A stretch of 37,295 nt of DNA from an uncultured Oscillibacter sp. (GTDB lineage Bacteria; Bacillota; Clostridia; Oscillospirales; Oscillospiraceae): positions 1-37,295 of the forward strand of contig CAJTZI010000018.1 of NCBI GenBank assembly GCA_910584075.1, written 5' to 3'. The notes beneath the pieces are model-generated. The model searched no databases. It saw nothing but the letters and a program-made list of their open reading frames with translations, and was not told the origin of the DNA. Positions 15,468-22,812 of this stretch are shown one piece after another. The position numbers and the translations under genes are program-made. How positions within the stretch are numbered: position 1 is the stretch's first letter; every line of letters begins with the position of its first letter.

Positions 15468-16094
15468 ATGAGGAAACGATCGCTTTCTTTTGCGCTGGCT
15501 TTGGCGCTGTGTCTGGAACTGACAGTTCCATCCCTTGCGGCGGACGAAAAACCGCTGTCAACGTGCGCTGGATGACCAGCCCCATACGGGGCGTCTTTGA
15601 CCCGGACACGGAACTCCTTTGCCGGAATGCGGTAAGTACGATAGCCAGAGCGATAGACCCGGGTTTCGAGTCCTCCGCTGGTGACAGAGGCAGAATATGA
15701 GTTGGCTTATGCAAAGTGGGAGCGGCAGTACAATGAATGGGTAGAACCCCACGGCAGCAAACCCCTTTGGAAATATTAGAACCGGCGATTATTACTATAA
15801 AGCAGCGCTGTGGACATCTGAAAAGGGGGTGGTATCCGGTTCTACCTTTGGTGTGAATACCGGCTGCACCCGTGCCATGACTGTGGAATACCTGTGGAAA
15901 GCGGCGGAAAGTCCCGCGCCCGCTGGCAAGGCCAGCTTTACCGATGCTCCTGCCGATGCGGACTACGCACGGGCGGTGGCTTGGGCGGTGGAGCAGAAGA
16001 TCACCAGCGGCACTGGGGATGGTAAATTTTCTCCAGCTGCTACCTGCACCCATGGTAAATCGTTACCTTCCTGTGTCGTGCTATGAGGAAATAG
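15468..16094 (+). pseudogene. Decayed S-layer homology (SLH) domain surface-protein gene
   Basis: An intact start remains: AAAAAGGAG RBS, ATG at 15468 and a signal peptide (MRKRSLSFALALALCLELTV...). The frame then closes after 35 codons (TGA ending at 15575). Further downstream, pieces in other frames are recognisable: YELAYAKWERQYNEWVEPHG (about 15697-15755), and an SLH module from about 15800 (YYYKAALWTSEKGVVSG, TRAMTVEYLWKAA, YARAVAWAVEQKITSGTGD, FSPAATCTHG). At about 16055 one more frameshift separates this from its natural end, IVTFLCRAMRK, stopping at 16094. So this is a secreted SLH protein with most of its middle deleted and at least two shifts. A hairpin AGCCCCG / CGGGGCT (15417-15435) lies in its leader. 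Confidence 0.8.
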
Positions 16095-16129
16095 TTCTGA
16101 AGAGTTTTTCTGGTTTGACAGCGCGTAAC

Positions 16130-16187
16130 CCCCGAAAAAATATCCACCGCCTTTTCCTATGAAAAGGCGGTGGATATTTTTTCGGGG
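16130..16187. terminator. Long bidirectional hairpin between convergent genes
   Basis: A perfect 26-bp stem (16130-16155 / 16162-16187) with a 6-nt loop (CCTATG). Both arms contain A6/T6 tracts, so it can act as a terminator for the SLH remnant (plus) and for nfnB (minus). It is unusually long for a terminator. Confidence 0.8.
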
Positions 16188-16238
16188 AAGAACGTCAACT
16201 GCATGACATTGGCCGTCCGCCTCCCCTTTTTCGTAGGT

Positions 16239-17621
16239 TTACCTGCTCAGCTGCTCGTCAATGGCCTTGGCGGCGGTTTTGCCCGCGCCCATGGCCAGAA
16301 TCACGGTGGCCGCGCCGGTGACGGCGTCGCCGCCGGCGTAGACCTTCTCCCGGGAGGTCAGACCGTCCTCATTGACGATGATGCCGCCCTTTTTGTTGAT
16401 CTCCAGGCCCTTGGTGGTGGACTTGATCAGGGGGTTGGGGCTGGTGCCCAGAGACATGATCACACAGTCTACATCCAGGTCAAACTCGCTGCCGGGAACC
16501 TCCATGGGCCGCCGACGGCCGGAGGCGTCGGGCTCGCCCAGCTCCATCTTGATGCAGCGGATTTTGTTCACGTCGTCATTCTCGTCGGCGAAGATCTCCA
16601 CCGGGTTGCAGAGGGTCTTGAAGATGATGCCCTCCTCCTCGGCGTGCTCCACCTCCTCCTTACGGGCGGGGAGCTCCTCCATGCCCCGGCGGTAGACGAT
16701 GTAGACCTCGGCCCCCAGGCGCTTGGCACAGCGGGCCGCGTCCATGGCCACGTTGCCGCCGCCCACCACGGCCACCTTCTGCGGACGCTGGATGGGGGTG
16801 TCGGAGCCGGGGAGATAGGCCTTCATCAGGTTGATGCGGGTGAGGAACTCGTTGGCGGAGTATACGCCCCGGTAGTTCACGCCGGGGATGTCCATAAACA
16901 TGGGCAGACCCGCGCCGGAGCCGATGAACACGGCCTCGAAGCCCTGCTCCTCCATCAGCTCGTCAACGGATATGGTGCGGCCCACCACGGTGTCCGTGGC
17001 GATAGTGACGCCCAAGGCCTTCAATCCGTCCACTTCTTTCTGGACGATGGACTTGGGCAGACGGAACTCGGGGATGCCGTACACCAGCACGCCGCCAGCC
17101 AGGTGCAGCGCCTCGAACACGGTGACCTCGTACCCCTTCCGGGCCAGGTCGCCGGCGCAGGTAAGGCCCGCGGGGCCGGAGCCCACCACCGCCACACGGT
17201 GCCCGTTGGAGGCGGGCTTCTCCGCGGCGGCAGAGGTGTGTTGATTGTGCCAGTCGGCCACGAACCGCTCCAGACGGCCAATGCCCACGGGATCGCCCTT
17301 CTTGCCCCGGACGCAGTACTTCTCGCACTGGCTCTCCTGGGGGCAGACCCGGCCGCAGACGGCAGGCAGGGCGGAAGTGGCGGCGATAATCTGATAGGCG
17401 GCCTCAAAGTCTCCCCTGGCCACCTCCTGGATAAACTCCGGGATATGTACCATGACCGGGCAGCCGGTCATACAGGGCTTGTTCTTGCAGTTCAGGCACC
17501 GCTGGGCCTCGTCCAGAGCCTGGGCCTCGGTGTACCCCAGGGCGACCTCCTCAAAGTTCTTGTTCCGCACATTGGGGTCCTGGGAGGGCATGGGGTTTTT
17601 CTGTAAAGACATATTGGCCAT
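16239..17621 (-). CDS. nfnB: NADPH-dependent glutamate synthase small-subunit-like protein, NfnB-type transhydrogenase subunit
   Basis: The 460-aa flavoprotein has an N-terminal cysteine-rich domain for [4Fe-4S] clusters (CLNCKNKPCMTGCPV, CGRVCPQESQCEKYC), then an FAD-binding VAVVGSGPAGLTCAGDLARKG, the NADPH-binding VAVVGGGNVAMDAARCAKRLG and the C-terminal YAGGDAVTGAATV. This is the GltD/SudA/NfnB family (often misnamed gltA). The adjacent gene encodes the matching ferredoxin-NAD reductase-like subunit, so the pair most likely forms NfnAB, which couples NADH and reduced ferredoxin to NADP+ reduction by flavin-based electron bifurcation. The RBS AAGGAGG lies inside the last codons of nfnA, with a 2-nt gap between the genes. 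A SudAB sulfide dehydrogenase is the main alternative. Confidence 0.9.
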   Translation of the reverse strand: MANMSLQKNPMPSQDPNVRNKNFEEVALGYTEAQALDEAQRCLNCKNKPCMTGCPVMVHIPEFIQEVARGDFEAAYQIIAATSALPAVCGRVCPQESQCEKYCVRGKKGDPVGIGRLERFVADWHNQHTSAAAEKPASNGHRVAVVGSGPAGLTCAGDLARKGYEVTVFEALHLAGGVLVYGIPEFRLPKSIVQKEVDGLKALGVTIATDTVVGRTISVDELMEEQGFEAVFIGSGAGLPMFMDIPGVNYRGVYSANEFLTRINLMKAYLPGSDTPIQRPQKVAVVGGGNVAMDAARCAKRLGAEVYIVYRRGMEELPARKEEVEHAEEEGIIFKTLCNPVEIFADENDDVNKIRCIKMELGEPDASGRRRPMEVPGSEFDLDVDCVIMSLGTSPNPLIKSTTKGLEINKKGGIIVNEDGLTSREKVYAGGDAVTGAATVILAMGAGKTAAKAIDEQLSR

Positions 17622-17623
17622 GA

Positions 17624-18466
17624 TTATTCGGCCTCCTTCTTGAACAGGTTGCAGGTCTCCTCGTATTTGTGCTTTTCAAAGGGCATGTACATCTGGTTGC
17701 GCTTCACAGCCAGGTCCCAGTCCACCTTGTGGCCGTCAAAGTCCGGGCCGTCCACGCAGGCAAACTTCATCTCGCCGCCAACGCTCAGGCGGCAGCCGCC
17801 GCACATGCCGGTGCCGTCGATCATAATGGGGCTCATGGAGACGGTGGTGGGCACACCGTAGGGCTCCGTGGTCTTGCAGACGAATTTCATCATAATCATG
17901 GGGCCGATGGCAAAGATCTCGTCATACCTCTCCCCCGCGTCCAGCAGCTCTTTCAGCGCCTCGGTGACCAGGCCCTTGCGGCCGTAAGAGCCGTCGTCGG
18001 TGCAGATGATCAGCTTATCGCTGGACTTCTTGAAGTCCTCCTCCAGAATCACCAGGTCCTGGCTCTTGAAGCCCACCACGGCGTGGACCTCGGCCCCGTC
18101 GTCGTGGAACTTTTTCAGTACGGGATAGGCGATGGCGCAGCCCACGCCGCCGCCCACGACGCACACCTTCTTCTTGCCGGCGGTCTCCGTGGGCTTGCCC
18201 AAGGGGCCCACAAAATCCTGGAGGCAGTCCCCCTCGTTCAGGCGGCGGAGCTTCTCCGTGGTGGCGCCCGCCGTCTGGACGATGATGGTGACGGTGCCCT
18301 TCTCCGGGTCATAGGCGTTGATGGTGATGGGGATGCGCTCGCCGTTCTCATCCACGCGGAGGATGATGAACTGGCCGGGCTGGGCCTTTTTGGCAATCAG
18401 CGGCGCCTTGATCTCATACAGCGTCACCGTGGGCCGCAGGGCCTCTTTTCTTACGATCTCATACAT
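17624..18466 (-). CDS. nfnA: Ferredoxin-NADP reductase-like subunit, NfnA-type
   Basis: The 280-aa protein has a flavin-binding barrel (N-terminal AQPGQFIILRVDENGERIPITI), an NAD-binding domain (VCVVGGGVGCAIAYPVLK) and a C-terminal [2Fe-2S] site (GTGMCGGCRLSVGGEMKFAC). This is the order of NfnA and of PyrK/SudB-like subunits. In NfnAB it carries the NADH-side FAD and the [2Fe-2S] cluster. An open frame reaches 18487, but the ATG at 18466 has AAGGA at 6 nt and starts at the usual MYEIVRKEAL. Together with nfnB it is driven by the promoter at 18544-18572, divergent from rubrerythrin. Confidence 0.9.
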   Translation of the reverse strand: MYEIVRKEALRPTVTLYEIKAPLIAKKAQPGQFIILRVDENGERIPITINAYDPEKGTVTIIVQTAGATTEKLRRLNEGDCLQDFVGPLGKPTETAGKKKVCVVGGGVGCAIAYPVLKKFHDDGAEVHAVVGFKSQDLVILEEDFKKSSDKLIICTDDGSYGRKGLVTEALKELLDAGERYDEIFAIGPMIMMKFVCKTTEPYGVPTTVSMSPIMIDGTGMCGGCRLSVGGEMKFACVDGPDFDGHKVDWDLAVKRNQMYMPFEKHKYEETCNLFKKEAE

Positions 18467-18543
18467 TTCGGTTCCTTCTTTCCACATCTTCGGATGTTCG
18501 GATTTGCGCGGTTTGGTACGCCTTTCCCTGATACACTCCTTCT

Positions 18544-18572
18544 ATTTTACACGAACCTCGCCAAGCCGTCAA
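18544..18572 (-). promoter_or_regulatory. Promoter of nfnAB
   Basis: Minus strand TTGACG (18567-18572), 17 bp, TAAAAT (18544-18549). It lies back to back with the rubrerythrin promoter. Confidence 0.75.
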
Positions 18573-18627
18573 TCGCTTTCGGCCCGGAGCGGAGAAAAAA
18601 CCGCCCTTTTTTGAAAACCGGTTTCGT

Positions 18628-18656
18628 TTGACTTTCCCAGGAGACCGTGTTATCCT
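18628..18656 (+). promoter_or_regulatory. Promoter of rubrerythrin
   Basis: TTGACT (18628-18633), 17 bp, TATCCT (18651-18656). A 10-bp palindrome AAACCGGTTT (18615-18624) sits 3 nt upstream of the -35, a possible operator position. Confidence 0.7.
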
Positions 18657-18686
18657 GACAAAAAAGCAAAGAGAGGGGTAATTCCT

Positions 18687-19211
18687 ATGGAACTGAAAGA
18701 CACAAAGACCGCCGAAAATCTTCGCAAGGCGCTGGCCGGAGAGTCCATCGCCCGCAACAAATACACCTACTTCGCGCAGGCGGCCCGGGCCAACGGGGAC
18801 GACGAGGTTGCCGCCGCCTTTGAGCAGATGGCGGTCAACGAGATGATGCACGCCAGATTCTGGTTTGAGCAGCTGTTTGGACATCCCTCCGAGACAAAGG
18901 CCTGTCTGATGCAGGCGGCGCAGGGCGAGTACAGCGAGTGGCACGACATGTACCCGGAATTCGCGCGGCAGGCCCGGGAGGAGGGCCTGGAGGAGCTGGC
19001 CGCCATGTTTGAGAAGGTGGCGGCCATTGAACAGAGCCATGAGCAGAGATTCCTGACCCTGCTGGCCAGAATGGGCGCGGCGCCGGAGCCCCCGCAGCCG
19101 CAGTCGGGTTGGCGGTGCCAATTCTGCGGCGCGGTTTTTCCGGGCCGGCCCGATGTGTGCGGCACCTGCGAGGCGATCGGGGCATTCGAGTATTTCGACA
19201 ACGGAAAATAA
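18687..19211 (+). CDS. rbr: Rubrerythrin
   Basis: A cytoplasmic non-heme di-iron peroxidase of anaerobes that reduces hydrogen peroxide. The N-terminal ferritin-like domain shows the di-iron ligands (GESIARNKYTYFA, MAVNEMMHARFWFE and, later, AAIEQSHEQRF). The C-terminal rubredoxin-like domain has two CxxC pairs (WRCQFCG and DVCGTCEA) for the Fe(SCys)4 centre. The 174-aa length is near the family norm of about 190. It starts at an ATG after AGAGAGGGG and is monocistronic, with a terminator directly behind. It is divergent from nfnAB and next to a Crp/Fnr regulator, consistent with an oxidative-stress and redox neighbourhood. Confidence 0.95.
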   Translation: MELKDTKTAENLRKALAGESIARNKYTYFAQAARANGDDEVAAAFEQMAVNEMMHARFWFEQLFGHPSETKACLMQAAQGEYSEWHDMYPEFARQAREEGLEELAAMFEKVAAIEQSHEQRFLTLLARMGAAPEPPQPQSGWRCQFCGAVFPGRPDVCGTCEAIGAFEYFDNGK

Positions 19212-19260
19212 CCCCGCGCACCGGCGGGGCGGCGCCGGGAGCGCCCGGTCTGTCCGGACG

Positions 19261-19302
19261 CCGGCCTGGAGGCGGTCTTCGCCTCCGGGCCGGTTTGCTT
19301 TT
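19261..19302 (+). terminator. Terminator of rubrerythrin
   Basis: A 14-bp stem with one G-T pair (19261-19274 / 19280-19293) and a 5-nt loop, followed by TTTGCTTTT. Confidence 0.85.
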
Positions 19303-19316
19303 GGCGCGATCCCTCC

Positions 19317-19976
19317 TCAGAGCAGCGTGAACCGCCGCCCCTCGGAGCGGACCACCCCCTCCTCCCGCAGGCGTTTCAGCTCCCGCATCATGGCGCTGCG
19401 GTCCGTGGCGATGTAGTCCGCCAGAACGCTGAGGGAGAAGGGCAGGGTAAAGCTGCTCCCTCCCGCCCGTCCGGCCAGCTGCCGGAAACAGCACAGGAGC
19501 TTTTCCCGAATGGACCGGCGGGAGAGCACGTCGATCCTCTCCGACAGGGCCTGGGCCTTGTCCGCCATCAGCCGCAGCATATTCTGCACCAGAGTGCTGT
19601 GACAGGCGCAGGCGTTCTCGCACCGCCGGAGGATGTGGGGATAGTCGATAAAAAGCACCTCGCAGGGAGCGCGGCACACCACTTCCAGACTGTCCCCCGC
19701 CGACCCGGCGAAGGCCAGATTCCGCCCGAACACGCCGCCGGGGCCCAGCTCCTCCATCACGGTGGCGACGCCCTCCTCGTCAATCCGGATCAGCGCCGCC
19801 GTCCCCCGCTCAATGACGCCCACATCGTCCCGTCCGGCGTCCGCGAAGTTGTAGATCAGCTCCTCCGCCTGATAGGACCGCCCCACCGCCTGAAAACAGG
19901 GCAGCATCCTCCGGTATTCCTCATAGGTGATGTCCCGAAACAGCGGGCTCTTCTCCAGCTCCTGCGGAGCCAGCAT
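19317..19976 (-). CDS. Crp/Fnr family transcriptional regulator
   Basis: The 219-aa protein has an N-terminal cyclic-nucleotide-binding-like beta barrel (about residues 10-120; VGVIERGTAALIR, LGPGGVFGRNLAFAG), a dimer helix (LVQNMLRLMADKAQALSERIDVL) and a C-terminal winged helix (LSVLADYIATDRSAMMRELKRLREEGVV). The cAMP-contact pattern of true Crp is not kept. Four cysteines lie in the sensing part, two close together in CENACACH, but the N-terminal Fe-S cysteine cluster of Fnr is missing. It may sense redox, heme or another ligand; targets are unknown. It is monocistronic from its own promoter and convergent with rubrerythrin. Confidence 0.9.
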   Translation of the reverse strand: MLAPQELEKSPLFRDITYEEYRRMLPCFQAVGRSYQAEELIYNFADAGRDDVGVIERGTAALIRIDEEGVATVMEELGPGGVFGRNLAFAGSAGDSLEVVCRAPCEVLFIDYPHILRRCENACACHSTLVQNMLRLMADKAQALSERIDVLSRRSIREKLLCCFRQLAGRAGGSSFTLPFSLSVLADYIATDRSAMMRELKRLREEGVVRSEGRRFTLL

Positions 19977-20014
19977 ATCCCTCGCCCCTCTCTTGTTGCA
20001 TATACGACATCTTC

Positions 20015-20043
20015 ATGATACCAGCATCCGGTGAAAATGTAAA
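20015..20043 (-). promoter_or_regulatory. Promoter of the Crp/Fnr gene
   Basis: Minus strand TTTACA (20038-20043), 17 bp, TATCAT (20015-20020), about 40 nt upstream of the start codon. The remaining intergenic DNA to 20292 is AT-rich near 20205-20220 (TATTGTATAGTATAA), probably the promoter region of the CBS gene, but I could not place a good -35. Confidence 0.65.
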
Positions 20044-20292
20044 GGCCAATCTTTCTCTCCGCCCGAAGGCAGAGCAAAACCGGCGCAGTTCTGCGGGACA
20101 CAGCGCCGCCAAAAGTCCTTCGGCCGTTTCCCACAGATCCGGTCAAGATTCTCTCGGAAAATTTAAGGCAAATTTCACAATTTGTTCATCAACGCCGGAA
20201 AGCCCTATTGTATAGTATAACTACCAAAATCCCATAACCTGCCATCCACCCCAGGTGGGACTGCCCGCCGCCAGCGAGAAACGAGGCTAGTG

Positions 20293-20745
20293 ATGAATAT
20301 TGCATATTTTCTGCTCCCCAAGAGCCGCACGGCTTATCTGTATGATGACTACACAGTCCGCCAGGGCTTGGAGAAAATGCGGTATCACGGATATGCGGCC
20401 ATTCCGGTCATCTCCCGGGATGGAAAGTACGTGGGCACCGTCAGCGAGGGGGACTTTCTCTGGAGTCTGCTCTCCGAGGAGGGCGGCCGTCACACCACCC
20501 GCAGCCTGAAGGACCTGGAAAAGCTCCGGGTGCGGGACATTTTCTGCGAGGACAACGCCCCGCCGGTGGGGATCACTGTCAGCATGGAGGAGCTGCTCAC
20601 CAGCGCCATGAACCAGAATTTTGTCCCCGTGGTGGACGATCTGGAGAATTTCATCGGCATCATCACCAGAAAGGACATCATCCGTTATTTCGCCGAACAG
20701 AAGAATCCGGCGGCCGTCACCCAGCGTATGCGGAAGATCGTATAG
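20293..20745 (+). CDS. CBS-domain pair protein
   Basis: A 150-aa cytoplasmic protein made almost only of two CBS motifs. The first (about residues 1-65) contains VRQGLEKMRYHGYAAIPVISRDGKYVGTVSEGDF (residues 24-57), and the second (about 80-140) contains the VSMEELLTSAMNQNFVPVVDD and FIGIITRKDIIRYF segments. CBS pairs bind adenosine nucleotides and act as energy or ligand sensors; the partner is unknown. The ATG at 20293 is preferred over the GTG directly upstream; the RBS is weak (GAAACGAGG). It is monocistronic, ending at a terminator shared with the convergent ABC-F gene. Confidence 0.9.
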   Translation: MNIAYFLLPKSRTAYLYDDYTVRQGLEKMRYHGYAAIPVISRDGKYVGTVSEGDFLWSLLSEEGGRHTTRSLKDLEKLRVRDIFCEDNAPPVGITVSMEELLTSAMNQNFVPVVDDLENFIGIITRKDIIRYFAEQKNPAAVTQRMRKIV

Positions 20746-20756
20746 CATAAGGCGTC

Positions 20757-20787
20757 AGGACCGGCAGGGTTGTCCCCTGCCGGTCCT
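20757..20787. terminator. Shared hairpin terminator between CBS and ABC-F genes
   Basis: A perfect 13-bp stem AGGACCGGCAGGG / CCCTGCCGGTCCT with a 5-nt loop, between two convergent stop codons (20745 and 20799). The T-tail is short on both sides. Confidence 0.8.
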
Positions 20788-20798
20788 TTCCCGTGCCC

Positions 20799-22571
20799 TC
20801 AGCCCCTCTGGGCGTCGATCTTCTCCTTCAGCTCGTTGAGATAGACCCACCGCTCCGTCTTCTCCTCCAGCGCGGCCTCCAGCTCCGCCTGCAGGACCTG
20901 GAGCTCCTGGAGCTTCACATAGTCGCTGCCGCAGCGCTCCTGTTCCGCCTGACACTCTGCCAGCCGGCCCTCCAGGTCCTCGATCTCGCCGTCAATGGTC
21001 TCAAACTCCCGCTGTTCCTTATAGGTGAATTTCAGCTTCCTCTCCCGGGGGCGCTCCGCCGCAGGGCGGGGCTTTTCCGCCGCTTCGGGGGCCTCCTCCC
21101 GGCGCTTTGCCGCCCAGTCGGACCAGTTGCCGGTGAAGCGCAGGACCGCCCCGTTCCGCACCTCGAAGACGGACTCCGCCAGTTTGTCCAGAAAGAAGCG
21201 GTCGTGGGACACTGCCAGAACGGGACCGGGGAAGCTCTGGAGATAGTCCTCCAGAATGGACAGGGTGGTCACGTCCAGGTCGTTGGTGGGCTCGTCCAGC
21301 AGCAGCACGTTGGGGGCCGCCATCAGCACGGACAGCAGGTACAGCCGCCGCCGCTCCCCGCCGGACAGCCGCCCGATGGGCACGGACTGCAAATCCCCGG
21401 AAAAGAGAAACCGCTCCATCATCTGGCTGGCAGAGAAGGTGCCCTCGTCGGTCTTTACCTCGCCGGCGATGGAGTGAATAAAATCGTACACCCGCTGATT
21501 CAGGTCCAGCTCCCGCCCCTCCTGGGAGAAATGGCCGGTCTTCACCGTGGCTCCGGCCTCCACGCTGCCGCTGTCCGGCGCCAGCTCCCCGGCGATCAGG
21601 CGCAGCAGCGTGGATTTCCCCGCGCCGTTGCTCCCCACGATGCCGATGCGGTCATTCCGCAGCAGATTGTAGGAAAAGCCTTCGATGACCGTGCGGTCCC
21701 CATAGCGCTTGGTGACGTCACGCAGCTCAATGAGCTTCTTCCCCAGGCGGCTGGAGGCCGCCGCCATCTGCATGGCCTCGTCTGTCTCCGGCGCGTCCTG
21801 GTTCAGCAGGGCCTCATACCGCTGGATGCGCTCCTTGGACTTGGTGGAGCGAGCCTTGCACCCCCGCATCATCCACTCCCGCTCACGGCGGAGGATGGAC
21901 TGCCGCCTGCGCTCGCCGACCTCCGCCATGGCGAACCGCTCCTCCCGCAGCTTCAGGTATTTGGAGTAGTTGGCCTCATAGTGGTGCAGCTTCCCCCGGC
22001 TCAGCTCGGTGATGTGGTTCACCACCCGCTCCAGGAAGTAGCGGTCGTGGGTCACCATCACAAGGCCGCCCCGGAATTTCCGCAGCCACTCCTCCAGCCA
22101 GGCCACCATCCCGCTGTCCAGGTGGTTGGTGGGCTCGTCCAGCACCAGCACGTCCGCCGGGTGGATGAGGGCCGCCGCCAGAGCCGCCCGCTTCCTCTGC
22201 CCGCCGGAGAGGCTGCCTACCTTCTGATCATAGTCCGGCAGGCCCAGCCGGTTCAGCATGGACTTGGCCTCGTACTCGTTCAGCGTCCGGAACTCCGATG
22301 GGAAGTGGAGGAACACCTGCTCCAGCACCGTGGCGCCGTCCTCCATCACCGGATTCTGAGGCAGGACGCTGACCTGCACGTTGGGATTCCGGGCGACAGT
22401 CCCGGCGTCCGGCTCAAGATCGCCGGCCAGAACCTTCAAAAAGGTGGACTTGCCGGTGCCGTTGATGCCGATGATCCCGGTCTTGTCCCCCTCGTTCAGA
22501 TAGAAATTCACATCATCCAGCAGACGGCGGCTGCCGAAGTCGATGGTGAGATGCTCCGCGGATAACAGCAT
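20799..22571 (-). CDS. ABC-F family ATPase (translation factor / ribosome protection type)
   Basis: The 590-aa soluble protein has two ABC ATPase domains and no membrane segments. Domain 1 has Walker A GINGTGKST (about residue 36) and signature LSGGQRKRAALA; domain 2 has GSNGAGKST (about 345) and LSGGERRRLYLL, with DEPTNHLD and DEPTNDLD Walker B regions. The inter-domain linker is rich in basic residues, and the C-terminus is a charged coiled coil (about 525-590). These are features of Uup/YfmR-like ABC-F proteins, which act on the ribosome (stall relief) or, in some subgroups, give antibiotic protection. No macrolide or phenicol resistance context is visible, so a housekeeping role is more likely. 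AGGAGG precedes the ATG. Confidence 0.92.
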   Translation of the reverse strand: MLLSAEHLTIDFGSRRLLDDVNFYLNEGDKTGIIGINGTGKSTFLKVLAGDLEPDAGTVARNPNVQVSVLPQNPVMEDGATVLEQVFLHFPSEFRTLNEYEAKSMLNRLGLPDYDQKVGSLSGGQRKRAALAAALIHPADVLVLDEPTNHLDSGMVAWLEEWLRKFRGGLVMVTHDRYFLERVVNHITELSRGKLHHYEANYSKYLKLREERFAMAEVGERRRQSILRREREWMMRGCKARSTKSKERIQRYEALLNQDAPETDEAMQMAAASSRLGKKLIELRDVTKRYGDRTVIEGFSYNLLRNDRIGIVGSNGAGKSTLLRLIAGELAPDSGSVEAGATVKTGHFSQEGRELDLNQRVYDFIHSIAGEVKTDEGTFSASQMMERFLFSGDLQSVPIGRLSGGERRRLYLLSVLMAAPNVLLLDEPTNDLDVTTLSILEDYLQSFPGPVLAVSHDRFFLDKLAESVFEVRNGAVLRFTGNWSDWAAKRREEAPEAAEKPRPAAERPRERKLKFTYKEQREFETIDGEIEDLEGRLAECQAEQERCGSDYVKLQELQVLQAELEAALEEKTERWVYLNELKEKIDAQRG

Positions 22572-22662
22572 GGATATGCCTCCTGCGTTTTATAAAGTGA
22601 AAACCGGATTTATAGCCGGGAAACACCGGCATCACATCTGCCGGGAGCCGGTCAATGACAGC

Positions 22663-22692
22663 AGTATAGCACAGACCCGCCCCCGCCGGCAA
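22663..22692 (-). promoter_or_regulatory. Possible promoter of the ABC-F gene
   Basis: Minus strand TTGCCG (22687-22692), 18 bp, TATACT (22663-22668), about 90 nt before the start codon. Confidence 0.45.
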
Positions 22693-22745
22693 GCCGTGAA
22701 ATTCCCGGCGGCATCATGAAATTACGGTTTCCCCGGTTTTGACGG

Positions 22746-22774
22746 TTGCTTATTCCGGACAAAACTGGTATACT
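22746..22774 (+). promoter_or_regulatory. Promoter of the gdpP operon
   Basis: TTGCTT (22746-22751), 17 bp, TATACT (22769-22774). The leader to the gdpP ATG is about 35 nt and contains the RBS TTAGGAG. Confidence 0.7.
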
Positions 22775-22812
22775 GGTATATCCATTGTATTTGTGTATTT
22801 AGGAGCTTCACC

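Noticed and set aside
15657..15680. tRNA T-loop-like GGGTTTCGAGTCCTCC
   Set aside because: No matching D-arm, anticodon arm or acceptor stem around it; it lies in the SLH pseudogene.
20793..22565. 590-codon plus-strand frame opposite the ABC-F gene
   Set aside because: Mirror frame of a clear ABC-F protein with two Walker A motifs; no RBS or family signature.
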